Part shown: piece by piece, positions 44,098-53,528 of the stretch
How the letters are laid out: the number at the start of each line of letters is the position of its first letter
How positions within the stretch are numbered: position 1 is the first letter of the stretch
Assembly: GCA_963723965.1 (NCBI GenBank)
Contig: CAVRSV010000016.1
Span: 124,001-188,000, forward strand
Reading direction: 5' to 3'
Length of the DNA: 64,000 nucleotides
From: JARRKC01 sp963723965
GTDB taxonomy: Bacteria > Acidobacteriota > UBA6911 > RPQK01 > JAPXNP01
Made by a program: the position numbers and the translations under genes
The notes under the pieces: generated by a model
What the model was told of the DNA's origin: nothing
Databases searched by the model: none
What the model saw: the letters and a program-made list of their open reading frames with translations, nothing else

Positions 44098-46068
44098 ATG
44101 AGAAGTCTTGCAGTTCAACGCGTTAATCTCTTCCTTATCAAACCCTCGCACTACGACGATGAAGGATACGTCGTGCGTCACTTCCGGGGGGTTCTCCCCT
44201 CGAACACGCTGTTTTGTCTGGCGTCGCTGACGAGACACGCCGCAGCCAGCGAACGGTTCTCCGACAAGAAGATCCGGATCGAGCTGATCGACGAGACCGT
44301 GGCTCGGGTCAACGCGGCCAAGATCTGCCGGACCCAATCGGGAGGCGCTCGGACGATCGTCTGTCTGGTGGGCGTTCAAACCCACCAGTTCCCGCGCGCG
44401 GCGGATCTGGCGAAGACCTTTCGCGAGGCCGGTCTGACCGTATTGCTGGGAGGGTTCCATGTCAGCGGCTACCTGAGCATGATTTCGGAGATGCCGGCCG
44501 ACATCCAGGCCCTGCTCGATCTGGGGGTCACGGTCGTCAAGGGCGAGGTGGAAGAGAGTTGGACAGAGCTGCTCGACGATGCGATCCGCGACCGGCTGAA
44601 GCCCCTTTACGATTTCACCGACTGCAAACCGGATCTGCACGAGGCGCCCATTCCGAGCGTGGAGAAGAAGGTCCTCCGGAAGTTCGTTTCGCGCAAGAGT
44701 GGAACCATCGACTGTGGGCGGGGTTGTCCGTTCAACTGCAGTTTCTGCACGATCATCAACGTACAGGGACGGAAGATGCGGTTCCGCTCGCCCACCGGCA
44801 TCGCCGCCGCCATCCGCGAGAACTACAAGGAGCACGGGATCTACTTCTACTTCTTCACGGACGACAACTTCGCCCGGAACAAGCATTGGGAAGACATCCT
44901 GGACGAGCTGATCTCCTTGCGTGAAGTCGAAAAGCTCCCCATCGAGTTCATGATGCAGGTCGACGTTCTCTCCTACCGGATCCCCAACTTCATCGAGAAG
45001 GCCCGCCGGGCGGGCTGCAGTAACGTCTTCATCGGGATGGAGAGCGTCAACGACCAGAACCTCAAGGCGGCCGGCAAGCGCCAGAACCACTTCGAGAACT
45101 ATCGGGATCTGATCGAAGCCTATCGGGAGGCCAACATCGCCACCCACGTGGGATATATCTTCGGGCTCCCCTTCGACAACCCGGAGTCGATCCGGCGTGA
45201 CCTCGATCGCCTCATGAACGACGTTCAGGTCGACATGGCCTCCTTCTTCATCATGACCCCGCTGCCCGGCTCGCGCGATCATTTCGAGCTGTTCGAGCGG
45301 GGTGCCTACATGGACCCCGACTACAACCGCTACGACTCCCAGCACGTCACCATGGAGTTCCCGAACTTCAAGACGGCGCAGGAGCTGCAGGACAGTTACC
45401 AGGAAGCCTGGGAGACCTTTTATGGTTTCTCGAACATGAAGCGGATTCTCAAGCGCGCCCCCAAGCGCAGCTACTGGAATCTGTTTCGCAACTTCCTCTG
45501 GTACAAGAGTGCGGCTTTGATCGAAAAGCGGCATCCCATGATGACCGGTCTCGTTCGACTGAAAGGCCGCAAGGAGCTGCGGCCCGGATTGCAGCCCCTC
45601 TCCCGCACCGCTTACTTCGCCAAACGGTTCCGGGAGTTCAAGGCCCTGACCTTCGCGACCCTCCAGCTCCTGCTGGAAATGCAGCTGCTCTGGCTGGAAA
45701 CGCGGGAGAAGTCCCAGGCCGAACAGCGGGTCCTCGAGGAGCTTCGCCAACTGAGCGAGGGAAGGTCGCTGCGCGTCGGTCTGCGGGAGATCCAGGCCGC
45801 CTACTCCAGGGCCTGCGAGAGTCTGCCCAATCTCAGGGTCCCCTCCCGATTCCAGCTCTTCCTGCGCAAGTGGAATCCCTTCTCCGTGTTCGAGGGCTTC
45901 TACAGTACGCGGGACGTGCTCGAGTTCTGGAAACGGACCCTCAGCGAGTTGCAGCGTGGCCGGCTGGGCAGGGTTCCGGTGCGGGCACTGACGCGGCGCT
46001 TTCTGCTGGATTCACGGGTCTCGATCCACTTCGCCGCTGCCTGGATGTGGAAATCCGAGAGCAACTGA
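44098..46068 (+). CDS. B12-binding-domain radical SAM protein
   Basis: The 656-residue protein has an N-terminal cobalamin-binding-like Rossmann domain (TVLLGGFHVSGYLSMI). The radical SAM barrel follows, with the cluster motif CPFNCSFC, a normal CxxxCxxC, near residue 210-217. Typical barrel motifs are FFTDDNFARN, GCSNVFIGMESVNDQN and HVGYIFGLPFDNPESI. The 230-residue C-terminal part is helical and basic and not recognised. Such enzymes methylate or cyclise unreactive carbons, often in lipids, pigments or cofactors. An in-frame GTG at 44089 is an alternative start. Substrate unknown. Confidence 0.92.
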   Translation: MRSLAVQRVNLFLIKPSHYDDEGYVVRHFRGVLPSNTLFCLASLTRHAAASERFSDKKIRIELIDETVARVNAAKICRTQSGGARTIVCLVGVQTHQFPRAADLAKTFREAGLTVLLGGFHVSGYLSMISEMPADIQALLDLGVTVVKGEVEESWTELLDDAIRDRLKPLYDFTDCKPDLHEAPIPSVEKKVLRKFVSRKSGTIDCGRGCPFNCSFCTIINVQGRKMRFRSPTGIAAAIRENYKEHGIYFYFFTDDNFARNKHWEDILDELISLREVEKLPIEFMMQVDVLSYRIPNFIEKARRAGCSNVFIGMESVNDQNLKAAGKRQNHFENYRDLIEAYREANIATHVGYIFGLPFDNPESIRRDLDRLMNDVQVDMASFFIMTPLPGSRDHFELFERGAYMDPDYNRYDSQHVTMEFPNFKTAQELQDSYQEAWETFYGFSNMKRILKRAPKRSYWNLFRNFLWYKSAALIEKRHPMMTGLVRLKGRKELRPGLQPLSRTAYFAKRFREFKALTFATLQLLLEMQLLWLETREKSQAEQRVLEELRQLSEGRSLRVGLREIQAAYSRACESLPNLRVPSRFQLFLRKWNPFSVFEGFYSTRDVLEFWKRTLSELQRGRLGRVPVRALTRRFLLDSRVSIHFAAAWMWKSESN

Positions 46069-46082
46069 TCCGGCGCCATCGA

Positions 46083-47144
46083 TCAGGCAGTTGAGCGCTC
46101 GAGGTTGCGGGCGGCTTCACTCAGGGCGCGAACGTTGCCCGAGTCACGGCTCACCGACCAGATGAAGTGCACCTCGTCCCCGGAGCTGTTCCAGCGGCCG
46201 ATCAAATCGATCCACGTCTCCGTGTCGGTTTGCTGAACGACCCTCCAGTCGAGGTAGGAGATGGTCGAGAATCCTCCCGCCACGAGTTTCGCCGCCACGG
46301 GGGATCCGCTCAGGAGCTTCTGGTAGTCTTCCGCTCCGCGTGCCGGAGCCGTGGGCGCTGCGGCTTCTTCGTCGCCTGCCGTGGCCGGCGTGACAGGGGC
46401 GGCAGCCGAGGCCGCCGGGGTTTCCGGCTGGCTGGGCTTCTCGCTGCGGGCCGGCAGTTCGAGTCGGCGCCGGCCGTTCTCAGACCGGGATGACGGGGGC
46501 GAAGTCTCCCGCGTCTGCGCTGGGGGTGGCTGTTCCGTGGCGGTGTCGGTTTTGACGGCCTCGGGACGCGGCGCGGGGGCCTCGGACTGGGACGAAGGCG
46601 GCTTCGAGACAACGGCGACAGCCTGTCGTGTCTGGGCAGGCGGCGGCTCCCTTCTCGCGGTCTCGACGGCGGCTGCATCCGGTGCCTGCGGTGTCTCGAC
46701 GGCGGGTCGTGCGGCCGGAGCCGGATCCGATTCCGGAACTGCTTTCGGTCCGGCGGCGACCTGGGGTGACGACGGCTCGGGCGTCGTGGAGGGCGTCAAG
46801 GCAGCCGACTGCGCCGCGGCGGAGTCGTTCGGAGCCGCTTCGCCGAGATCGATCAGGGGTTTCGTCTCAGAGGAACCACCGGCGAAGAAAGCGATCAGGG
46901 CGCCGCCCAGGATCAGCACGACCACGACCAGGGCAACGGCTCGCCAGGGGGACTCGGCCTTCCGGCTCAGCGTGTCTTCGTAGAGTGAGGTGCGGGCCGT
47001 GCCGACTCCCTCGGCATCCCATTTCTTCCCGTCACCATCCGGACGCGGAACTCCAGCCGGACGGGCCGGGGAACTTTCCGAATCCGTCTTCTGAGCACTG
47101 TGGGCCCCTTCCGTCAGGATCTTCGAGAAGCGCGAATCTTTCAT
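46083..47144 (-). CDS. Single-pass membrane protein with Pro/Ala-rich linker
   Basis: The 353-residue protein has a charged cytoplasmic N-terminus (1-66) and one membrane segment (69-88, AVALVVVVLILGGALIAFFA). A low-complexity linker rich in Pro, Ala, Ser and Glu follows (about 95-270), then a conserved-looking C-terminal domain (DYQKLLSGSPVAAKLVAGGF, LDWRVVQQTDTETWIDL). The layout is that of a periplasm-spanning linker protein; no family is recognised. ATG 47144 was chosen because the open frame upstream lies antisense to the GH3 gene. It is divergent from the GH3 gene and convergent with the radical-SAM gene. Confidence 0.8.
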   Translation of the reverse strand: MKDSRFSKILTEGAHSAQKTDSESSPARPAGVPRPDGDGKKWDAEGVGTARTSLYEDTLSRKAESPWRAVALVVVVLILGGALIAFFAGGSSETKPLIDLGEAAPNDSAAAQSAALTPSTTPEPSSPQVAAGPKAVPESDPAPAARPAVETPQAPDAAAVETARREPPPAQTRQAVAVVSKPPSSQSEAPAPRPEAVKTDTATEQPPPAQTRETSPPSSRSENGRRRLELPARSEKPSQPETPAASAAAPVTPATAGDEEAAAPTAPARGAEDYQKLLSGSPVAAKLVAGGFSTISYLDWRVVQQTDTETWIDLIGRWNSSGDEVHFIWSVSRDSGNVRALSEAARNLERSTA

Positions 47145-47291
47145 GTGTAACTGTCCGCAATAGACAAGTATGACATGACTTTGCAGCGACGTCGCGGACC
47201 CCTTCGGATTGACCCTGGGCCTGCGCTCGTCTACCGTTGCCGGAAGGGGACCCCGGGCGAGTGGAGGCCGGGCCCGCGATAGGAGTGCGTG

Positions 47292-49577
47292 ATGGCGATG
47301 GAAGCGGCGAAGGATGGTTCGATTTGTTGGTGGCTGATCTGCGGCGGCATGGCGATGGTCGTCTTTGGGACCCTGTTCGGTGCTGTCTTCTCCCGTCCCC
47401 CGGAGATCGAAAGCCGGGTCGAGGCCCTGCTGGCGAAGATGACGCTTCAGGAGAAGATCGGCCAGATGATCCAGATCAACGATTTCGACGGGCAAATCCC
47501 GGAGACGCTTCGCCGGCAGCTGCGTGAAGGGCGAATCGGCTCGATGCTCAACGAGGTCGTCCCGGAGACCAGTCGCGAGATCCAGCGGATCGCCATGGAG
47601 GAGAGTCGTCTGGGGATCCCCCTCATCATGGGCAGGGACGTCATCCACGGCTTTCGCACGATCTTCCCCATTCCGCTGGGACAGGCGGCCGCGTGGGATC
47701 CGGAACTGGTGACCGCCTGCGCCCGCGTTGCCGGCCGTGAGGCGGCGACGGCAGGTTTTCAGTGGACCTTTGCGCCCATGATGGACATCGCGCGGGATCC
47801 GCGTTGGGGTCGCATCGCCGAGGGGTTCGGCGAAGACCCCTACCTGGCCGCTCTGCTCGCGGCGGCCATGGTGCGGGGTTTCCAGGGAGACGACCTGTCG
47901 GCGCCCGACACGATTGCCGCCTGCGCCAAGCATTTCGCAGCCTACGGTGCGGCCGAAGGCGGGCGCGACTACGACACGGTCAATCTTTCCGAGGATCGCC
48001 TGCGCGACGTGTATCTGCCTCCCTTCGAGGCCGCGGTCAAAGCGGGTGTCGCCACTGTCATGACCTCCTTCAACGAGATCAACGGGGTGCCGTCCTCCGG
48101 TAATCCATTGCTTCTGCGCACCATCCTGCGCCGGGAATGGGGCTTCCGTGGCTTCGTGGTCAGCGACTGGCGCTCGATGGCGGAGATGATCGATCACGGA
48201 TTCTGCAGCGACCTGAAAGACGTGGCGCGCAAAGCGATTTCGGCCGGTGTGGACATGGAGATGCAGAGCACGGCCTACGCCGACCATCTGGAAGAACTCG
48301 TCGGGGAGGGGGTCGTGCCGGAGTCGTGGATCGATGACGCCGTGCGGGGGATCCTGCGCATCAAATTCGAATTGGGGCTGTTCGAGAAGCCCTTTCCTTA
48401 CTCTGCAAAGAGAGTCGAGGCACCCTCCGAGGAGGCGCGGAAACTGGCCCGCCGGGCCGCCCTCGAGAGTGTGGTGCTGCTGAAGAACGATCGCCAGCTT
48501 CTGCCCCTGTCCCGCGAGTACCGGTCGCTGGCCGTCATCGGGCCCCTGGCCGACGATCCCTATGAAGTGCTGGGCACCTGGAATCGGGACGGGGTGCCCG
48601 CCGATACGGTGACGCCTCTTGCGGCCATTCGCTCACTCGTTGGCGACCGGACCCAGATCCACTACGCTCCCGGTCTGGCTTACTCACGCAGCCGTGACTC
48701 GAGCGGTTTCCCGGACGCCGTCGAGCAGGCCCGGAAATCCGATGTGGTGCTCCTGTTCGTGGGAGAGGAAGCCATCCTCTCCGGTGAGGCGCACAGCCGC
48801 GCTCACCTGGATCTGCCGGGCGCTCAGAATGAGCTGATCGCCCGCGTTGCCGAGTCGGGCAAGCCCGTCGTCCTCATCGTCCTGGCGGGTCGCCCGCTGA
48901 CCATCGGAGAAGTCTCGAAATCGGCCCGTGCCGTACTCTACGCCTGGCACCCCGGTACGATGGGAGGACCGGCGCTGGCCGATCTCATCTTTGGAGTCGA
49001 GTCTCCTTCCGGCCGGCTGCCCGTGACCTTCCCCAAGACGGAGGGTCAGATTCCTGTCTACTACGCCCACAAGAACACGGGACGACCTCCCGGCACGCGT
49101 CGGCTGATCCTGATCGACGACATCCCGGTCCGGGCCTATCAGAGTTCGCTGGGAGATGCGGCGCGCTACCTGGACATCGGTTACGAGCCCCTCTATCCGT
49201 TTGGCTACGGCCTCAGCTATACGACGTTCGAGTATTCCGATCTGCAGCTGTCGTCGAAGGAGGTGAAGGTCGACGGCGCGCTGCGGGTCTCCGTGAATGT
49301 GACGAACACGGGGCCGATGGAAGCGGATGAAGTAGCTCAGCTGTACGTGCGGGATCGGGTCGGCAGCCGAACCCGTCCGGTCAGGGAACTGAAGGGGTTC
49401 CAGCGGCTTCGCCTTCGCGCGGGCGAGGTCCGCACGGTGGTCTTCGAACTGCCGGCGGAATCGCTCGGCTTTCACGACCTGGAGATGAAGTACGTCGTCG
49501 AGCCGGGCCGATTCGATCTCTGGGTGGGCGGCGATTCCCAGTCGGGCCTGAAGACCGAGTTCGAAGTCGTGAAGTGA
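47292..49577 (+). CDS. GH3 beta-glucosidase, BglX-like
   Basis: The 761-residue protein has an N-terminal membrane or signal segment (about 10-34) and the GH3 barrel with KHFAAYGAAEGGRDYDTVNL. Nucleophile Asp near residue 292 is in GFVVSDWRSM. The alpha/beta sandwich (VVLLKNDRQLLPLSREYRSLAVIGPLADD) and C-terminal fibronectin-like domain (YPFGYGLSYTTFEYSDL) follow. It cleaves beta-glucosides or xylosides in the periplasm. AGGAG lies 6 bp before ATG 47292; GTG 47289 is also possible. Confidence 0.95.
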   Translation: MAMEAAKDGSICWWLICGGMAMVVFGTLFGAVFSRPPEIESRVEALLAKMTLQEKIGQMIQINDFDGQIPETLRRQLREGRIGSMLNEVVPETSREIQRIAMEESRLGIPLIMGRDVIHGFRTIFPIPLGQAAAWDPELVTACARVAGREAATAGFQWTFAPMMDIARDPRWGRIAEGFGEDPYLAALLAAAMVRGFQGDDLSAPDTIAACAKHFAAYGAAEGGRDYDTVNLSEDRLRDVYLPPFEAAVKAGVATVMTSFNEINGVPSSGNPLLLRTILRREWGFRGFVVSDWRSMAEMIDHGFCSDLKDVARKAISAGVDMEMQSTAYADHLEELVGEGVVPESWIDDAVRGILRIKFELGLFEKPFPYSAKRVEAPSEEARKLARRAALESVVLLKNDRQLLPLSREYRSLAVIGPLADDPYEVLGTWNRDGVPADTVTPLAAIRSLVGDRTQIHYAPGLAYSRSRDSSGFPDAVEQARKSDVVLLFVGEEAILSGEAHSRAHLDLPGAQNELIARVAESGKPVVLIVLAGRPLTIGEVSKSARAVLYAWHPGTMGGPALADLIFGVESPSGRLPVTFPKTEGQIPVYYAHKNTGRPPGTRRLILIDDIPVRAYQSSLGDAARYLDIGYEPLYPFGYGLSYTTFEYSDLQLSSKEVKVDGALRVSVNVTNTGPMEADEVAQLYVRDRVGSRTRPVRELKGFQRLRLRAGEVRTVVFELPAESLGFHDLEMKYVVEPGRFDLWVGGDSQSGLKTEFEVVK

Positions 49578-49582
49578 AGGGA

Positions 49583-49920
49583 CGTGAGAGCTACGATTTG
49601 AGAGTTGAGATTTGAGATTTACGATTTACGATTTTGCCCGATCTGGCGAAGGCGAGGGCTGTTGCGAGCCCGAACGACGTGAGGGGTCGCTTGCATCGAA
49701 GACCGACCTGATCTTTCCGCGACAAGAAGCCAGGGACCGGCCAACGTCACCGGTCGAGTTGGATCGAATCCCTCGCTTCGCGTCGGGGGGAACGATCAGG
49801 AATCGGCGATACAGCAGGGGGTCCCTCACTTCGTTCGGGCTGCTGACGCCCTCGCCTCGCAAATCGGCGCAAAGATCGTAAATCGTTCAAATCTCAAATC
49901 TCAAATCTCAACTCTCCCGT
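49583..49920. repeat. Composite inverted-repeat element with heptad arms, second copy
   Basis: Long arms run 49583-49700 and 49800-49920. The outer part is GAGATTT/ACGATTT 7-bp units. The inner part is AGCCCGAACG (49667-49676) facing CGTTCGGGCT (49832-49841), with GTGAGGG/CCCTCAC next to it. The plan and inner motif match 26231-26492. It fills the whole gap between the convergent GH3 and DUF763 genes; no gene lies inside. Confidence 0.8.
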
Positions 49921-49924
49921 CTCC

Positions 49925-51142
49925 TCACTTCGGAAAAAGGGAAAGCTGGCGGGGCCCTCCGCGCGGCCGCTGTGAAGAGCTCTTTCCCCGGTCGAACGCC
50001 GTGCGGCCGCCGAGCGCCGGACTTTCGCGCCGGCGCTCGGCGACGAGTTCGTCGAAACCCGGACCGGTGGCGGCCCAGCGTTCCAGGCGGCGCGCCTCGC
50101 GGTCGAGACGGCGCATCGCGTCCAGCTTTTCCTCATTCCCCAGCCGGGCGTGGTCGACGGCCCGGCGCAACACGCGCAGGGTCTCGTCGTAGACGTCGAC
50201 CGGGACCGGAAAGGGATGGCCGTCCTTGCCGCCGTGGGCAAAGGAGAAGCGGGCGGGATCGCGAAACCGGCCGGGAGCCCCGTGCACCACTTCGGCCGCC
50301 AGCGCCAGCGCCTCCACCGTGCGGGGACCGACTCCGGGGGTCATCAGAAGGTCCTGGAAATCCTCCGGACCGCGGTTGGCGGCCGCCAGCAGGGCGGAGC
50401 GCAGATGGCGCAGGTTCACGTCCGACGCCCGAACATCGTGGTGCCGGGGCATCCGGAGCGTCTCGATCACCCTCTCGGGCGCCGCTGCGAGTTCGACCTG
50501 CGCCGCCCGGGCCCGGCGCGCCCGACGGTCGGTGAGATTGAGGATGACGCCCTGATTGGGACCTTCGACGGCACTGTGCGGCTCCTCCACGAAACTCCGG
50601 ATCCGGCTGCTCTGCCAGTGGTAGCGACGGGCCTGCCGGCGCCCCGGATCCATCCCCTGCTGGACGACGACCCAGGTCCCGTCGTCACTGACGACGAAAC
50701 CGTGGAGGTAGAGCTGAAAGCCGTCCTGGATGGCGGCGCTGTCGATCTTGGCTACCAGACGGCTGGTTTCGGCCAGCCGCTCACCGTCGAGGCCGACCCG
50801 GTCTCCGACCGAGACCAGTTCCCCGGGAGTCCTGCGGGAATGACGGCCGCGGCCGCCGCAGACGTGCAGGCCCAGCTCCCATTCCACCGGCGCCAGGCCC
50901 CGCTTCAAGGCTCCGATCACGCTCGTGGTGATGCCGGAGGAATGCCAGTCCATGCCCATGATGGCACCGAAGGACTGGAACCAGAAGGGGCTGGCCAGGC
51001 GGGCGAGCCATTCTTCCCGTCCGTAGTGGTGCACGACGGCTTCGGTGAGAACCCGGGCCAGAGCGGCCATCCGGGTCGCCAGCCAGGCCGGGACCCGGCC
51101 GCCGTGCAAAGGAAGATCAGCGCTTCCGCTTCGAGAGGGCAT
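49925..51142 (-). CDS. DUF763 family protein
   Basis: The 405-residue protein matches DUF763: ADLPLHGGRVPAWL near the start, SFGAIMGMDWHSSGITTSVIGALK, and a helix-hairpin-helix-like stretch TPGVGPRTVEALALAAEVVHG near residue 270. The HhH suggests DNA or nucleotide binding; no function is established. ATG 51142 is used, with in-frame GTG 51163 as alternative. It lies 72 bp after ilvN on the same strand, so it may be the last gene of the ilv transcript. The Gln/Arg-rich tail ends in RQLSLFPK. Confidence 0.88.
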   Translation of the reverse strand: MPSRSGSADLPLHGGRVPAWLATRMAALARVLTEAVVHHYGREEWLARLASPFWFQSFGAIMGMDWHSSGITTSVIGALKRGLAPVEWELGLHVCGGRGRHSRRTPGELVSVGDRVGLDGERLAETSRLVAKIDSAAIQDGFQLYLHGFVVSDDGTWVVVQQGMDPGRRQARRYHWQSSRIRSFVEEPHSAVEGPNQGVILNLTDRRARRARAAQVELAAAPERVIETLRMPRHHDVRASDVNLRHLRSALLAAANRGPEDFQDLLMTPGVGPRTVEALALAAEVVHGAPGRFRDPARFSFAHGGKDGHPFPVPVDVYDETLRVLRRAVDHARLGNEEKLDAMRRLDREARRLERWAATGPGFDELVAERRRESPALGGRTAFDRGKSSSQRPRGGPRQLSLFPK

Positions 51143-51214
51143 GGCAGTCCAATATACCCCCACCCGGTGGCCGGATTGAGCGCGAAGCCGGGCCAGGCCC
51201 TCGTTGTCGCCGGG

Positions 51215-51754
51215 CTAGAGAACGCTTCGGCTGGTCTTGGAGGCGGTCCGGCGGTAGCCGTTTGCCGGCGCGACCGCGTGTTCCCCGCGGCCCATGGCGA
51301 CCAGCCCGGTCCGCACCATCTCGATGATCCCGATGTTGCGGAGCAGATCGCTGAAGCTCTCGATTTTGTCCTCTTCCCCCGTGATCTCGACGATGATCGA
51401 ATTCTGTGCCACGTCCACGACGCGGGCCCGGAAGATGCTGCACAGCTGCATGACTTCCGGACGGGTCTGGCTGTCCACCCGGACCTTGATCAACGCAAGA
51501 TCGCGGGCCACCGACGGCTTGTCGTGAAGATGCTCGACGTGCACGACGTTGGGCAGCTTATAGAGGCATTTCTCGACCTTGCGGGCCTCGGCCTCCGTCC
51601 CTTCGATGAGGATGGTCATGCGGGACAGTTCGGCGTTCTCCGTTCGTCCGACGGTGAGGCTGTCGATGTTGAAGTTGCGCCTCCGGAACAGGCTGACCAC
51701 CCGGTTCAGGACACCCGGCTTGTTTTCGACCAGCGCGCTCATTGAGTACTTCAT
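51215..51754 (-). CDS. ilvN: Acetolactate synthase regulatory (small) subunit
   Basis: The 179-residue protein has an N-terminal ACT domain (MSALVENKPGVLNRVVSLFR, residues 5-75) and the IlvN C-terminal domain (DLALIKVRVDSQTRPEVMQL). It binds valine and activates and feedback-controls the catalytic subunit encoded just upstream, 6 bp away. The length and domains are those of IlvH/IlvN type subunits. Confidence 0.96.
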   Translation of the reverse strand: MKYSMSALVENKPGVLNRVVSLFRRRNFNIDSLTVGRTENAELSRMTILIEGTEAEARKVEKCLYKLPNVVHVEHLHDKPSVARDLALIKVRVDSQTRPEVMQLCSIFRARVVDVAQNSIIVEITGEEDKIESFSDLLRNIGIIEMVRTGLVAMGRGEHAVAPANGYRRTASKTSRSVL

Positions 51755-51760
51755 GGGTGG

Positions 51761-53470
51761 TTACTCCTTCTTTGCAGCCGTCACGGAGGGCCGACGGATC
51801 ATATTGTGCAGGGCCGCCCCCGAGGGCACCATGGGGTAGACGATGTCGTGTTTCTCGACCACATATTCGATCAGGACCGGCGTGTCGGTCTGGGCGCGGG
51901 CGAAAGCGACCGATTCCGGGACCTGCTCCCGTCGGGTGACCTTCATGTTGGGAATCCCGTAGGCGTCGGCCAGCTTGCAGAAGTCCGGACTCCCCATGGG
52001 CGTGGCGTGGTAGCGCTCCTCGTAGAAGAACTCCTGCCATTGCCGGACCATTCCGAGAAAGTTGTTGTTGATGATGGCGATGTTGACGTGGACCTTCTGC
52101 TCGACGGCGGTGGCGAGTTCCGTCATGGTCATCTGGAATCCGCCGTCCCCGACGATGGCCCACACTTCCTGATCCGGAAGGCCCATCTTGGCGCCGATGG
52201 AGGCCGGAAACCCGAAGCCCATGGTGCCGAGGCCGCCGCTGGTCAGCAGCGTGCGGGGCCGCTGATGTAGAAAATACTGGGCCTCCCACATCTGGTGCTG
52301 GCCGACGTCGGTCACCGTGATGCAGTCCCCGCCCGTGTTTTGCCAGAGGTCCTGGATGACATGAGCGGCGTAGAGCTTGTCGTCGCCGGACCGGCCATAC
52401 AGGTCCCGCGCCTGGCGGTCTTCCTGCCAGCCGTTGATGACCTCCAGCCAGGCGCCGCTGTCGACGGGCTGCACGTCGGGGAGGAGCCTCTCCAGAAACT
52501 GTTTCAGATCGGCCACGATGCCCAGGTCTACGCGGACGTTCTTGTTGATCTCGGAGGCATCGATATCCACGTGGATCTTCTTCGACTTGGGAGCATACGT
52601 CTTGAGGTCCCCCGTAACCCGGTCGTCGAATCGCATGCCGAAGGCCAGCAGCAGATCCGCTTCCTGGATGGCCAGATTGACGTGGGCTTCGCCGTGCATC
52701 CCCATCATCCCCAGCGCCAGCGGATGACGCTCCGGAATCGTACCCTTGCCGAGCAGGGTCAGGGCGGCGGGGATCCGGGCCTTCTCCGCAAAAGCCAGCA
52801 GTTCGGCCTCGGCCCCGGAGAGCGTAATGCCGTGTCCCGCCAGAATCAGGGGACGCCTCGACTCCCGGATCAGATCCAGGGTGGCCTGGAGGTCTTCGTC
52901 GAGGGACTCTCCGAGAGGGCGCTCGTTCGGGAGATCCAGGGGGTCCTCCGGATAAACGAACTCGGTTTTGGCAATCTGGACGTCCTTGGGGATATCGATC
53001 AGGACCGGGCCGGGCCGCCCGCTGCGGGCAATGTAGAAGGCCTCACGCACGGTGGCCGCGACTTCCTCGACATCGGTGATCAGGTAGTTGTGTTTGGTAA
53101 TGGGCAGAGTGATGCCCGTAATGTCGATCTCCTGGAAGGCGTCGGAGCCGATGACGCCCGTGGCGACCTGTCCCGTGATGCAGACGATCGGGGAGGAGTC
53201 GAGCATGGCCGTGGCGATTCCGGTGACCAGGTTGGTGGCCCCCGGACCGCTGGTTGCGACAGCGACCCCGACCTTGCCGGTCGCCCGTGCGTAACCGTCG
53301 GCCATATGCGCGGCGCCCTGTTCGTGACGAACCAGGACGTGGTGGATCTGCGGGTACTTGGTCATGGCGTCGTAGGCGGGCAAGATCGCGCCACCCGGAT
53401 AGCCGAAGACCAGATCGACTCCTTCACGGAGCAATGACTCCCAGAGGATTTCTGCGCCTGTCAGTATCAT
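51761..53470 (-). CDS. ilvB: Acetolactate synthase catalytic (large) subunit
   Basis: The 569-residue TPP enzyme makes acetolactate or acetohydroxybutyrate, the first shared step to valine, leucine and isoleucine. It has the TPP-activating Glu in VRHEQGAAHMADGYARATG, FAD/TPP regions and the TPP motif GDGGFQMTMTELATAVEQK...INNN. ATG 53470 (MILTGAEILWESLL) was chosen over the in-frame start at 53656 because it matches IlvB N-termini and has GAGGAG upstream. ilvN follows after 6 bp. Confidence 0.97.
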   Translation of the reverse strand: MILTGAEILWESLLREGVDLVFGYPGGAILPAYDAMTKYPQIHHVLVRHEQGAAHMADGYARATGKVGVAVATSGPGATNLVTGIATAMLDSSPIVCITGQVATGVIGSDAFQEIDITGITLPITKHNYLITDVEEVAATVREAFYIARSGRPGPVLIDIPKDVQIAKTEFVYPEDPLDLPNERPLGESLDEDLQATLDLIRESRRPLILAGHGITLSGAEAELLAFAEKARIPAALTLLGKGTIPERHPLALGMMGMHGEAHVNLAIQEADLLLAFGMRFDDRVTGDLKTYAPKSKKIHVDIDASEINKNVRVDLGIVADLKQFLERLLPDVQPVDSGAWLEVINGWQEDRQARDLYGRSGDDKLYAAHVIQDLWQNTGGDCITVTDVGQHQMWEAQYFLHQRPRTLLTSGGLGTMGFGFPASIGAKMGLPDQEVWAIVGDGGFQMTMTELATAVEQKVHVNIAIINNNFLGMVRQWQEFFYEERYHATPMGSPDFCKLADAYGIPNMKVTRREQVPESVAFARAQTDTPVLIEYVVEKHDIVYPMVPSGAALHNMIRRPSVTAAKKE

Positions 53471-53528
53471 CCTTGTTGCTCTCCTCACATGTCGGCCGGC
53501 CTTGTCGGCCCGCCCTTTCTCGCTTGAC

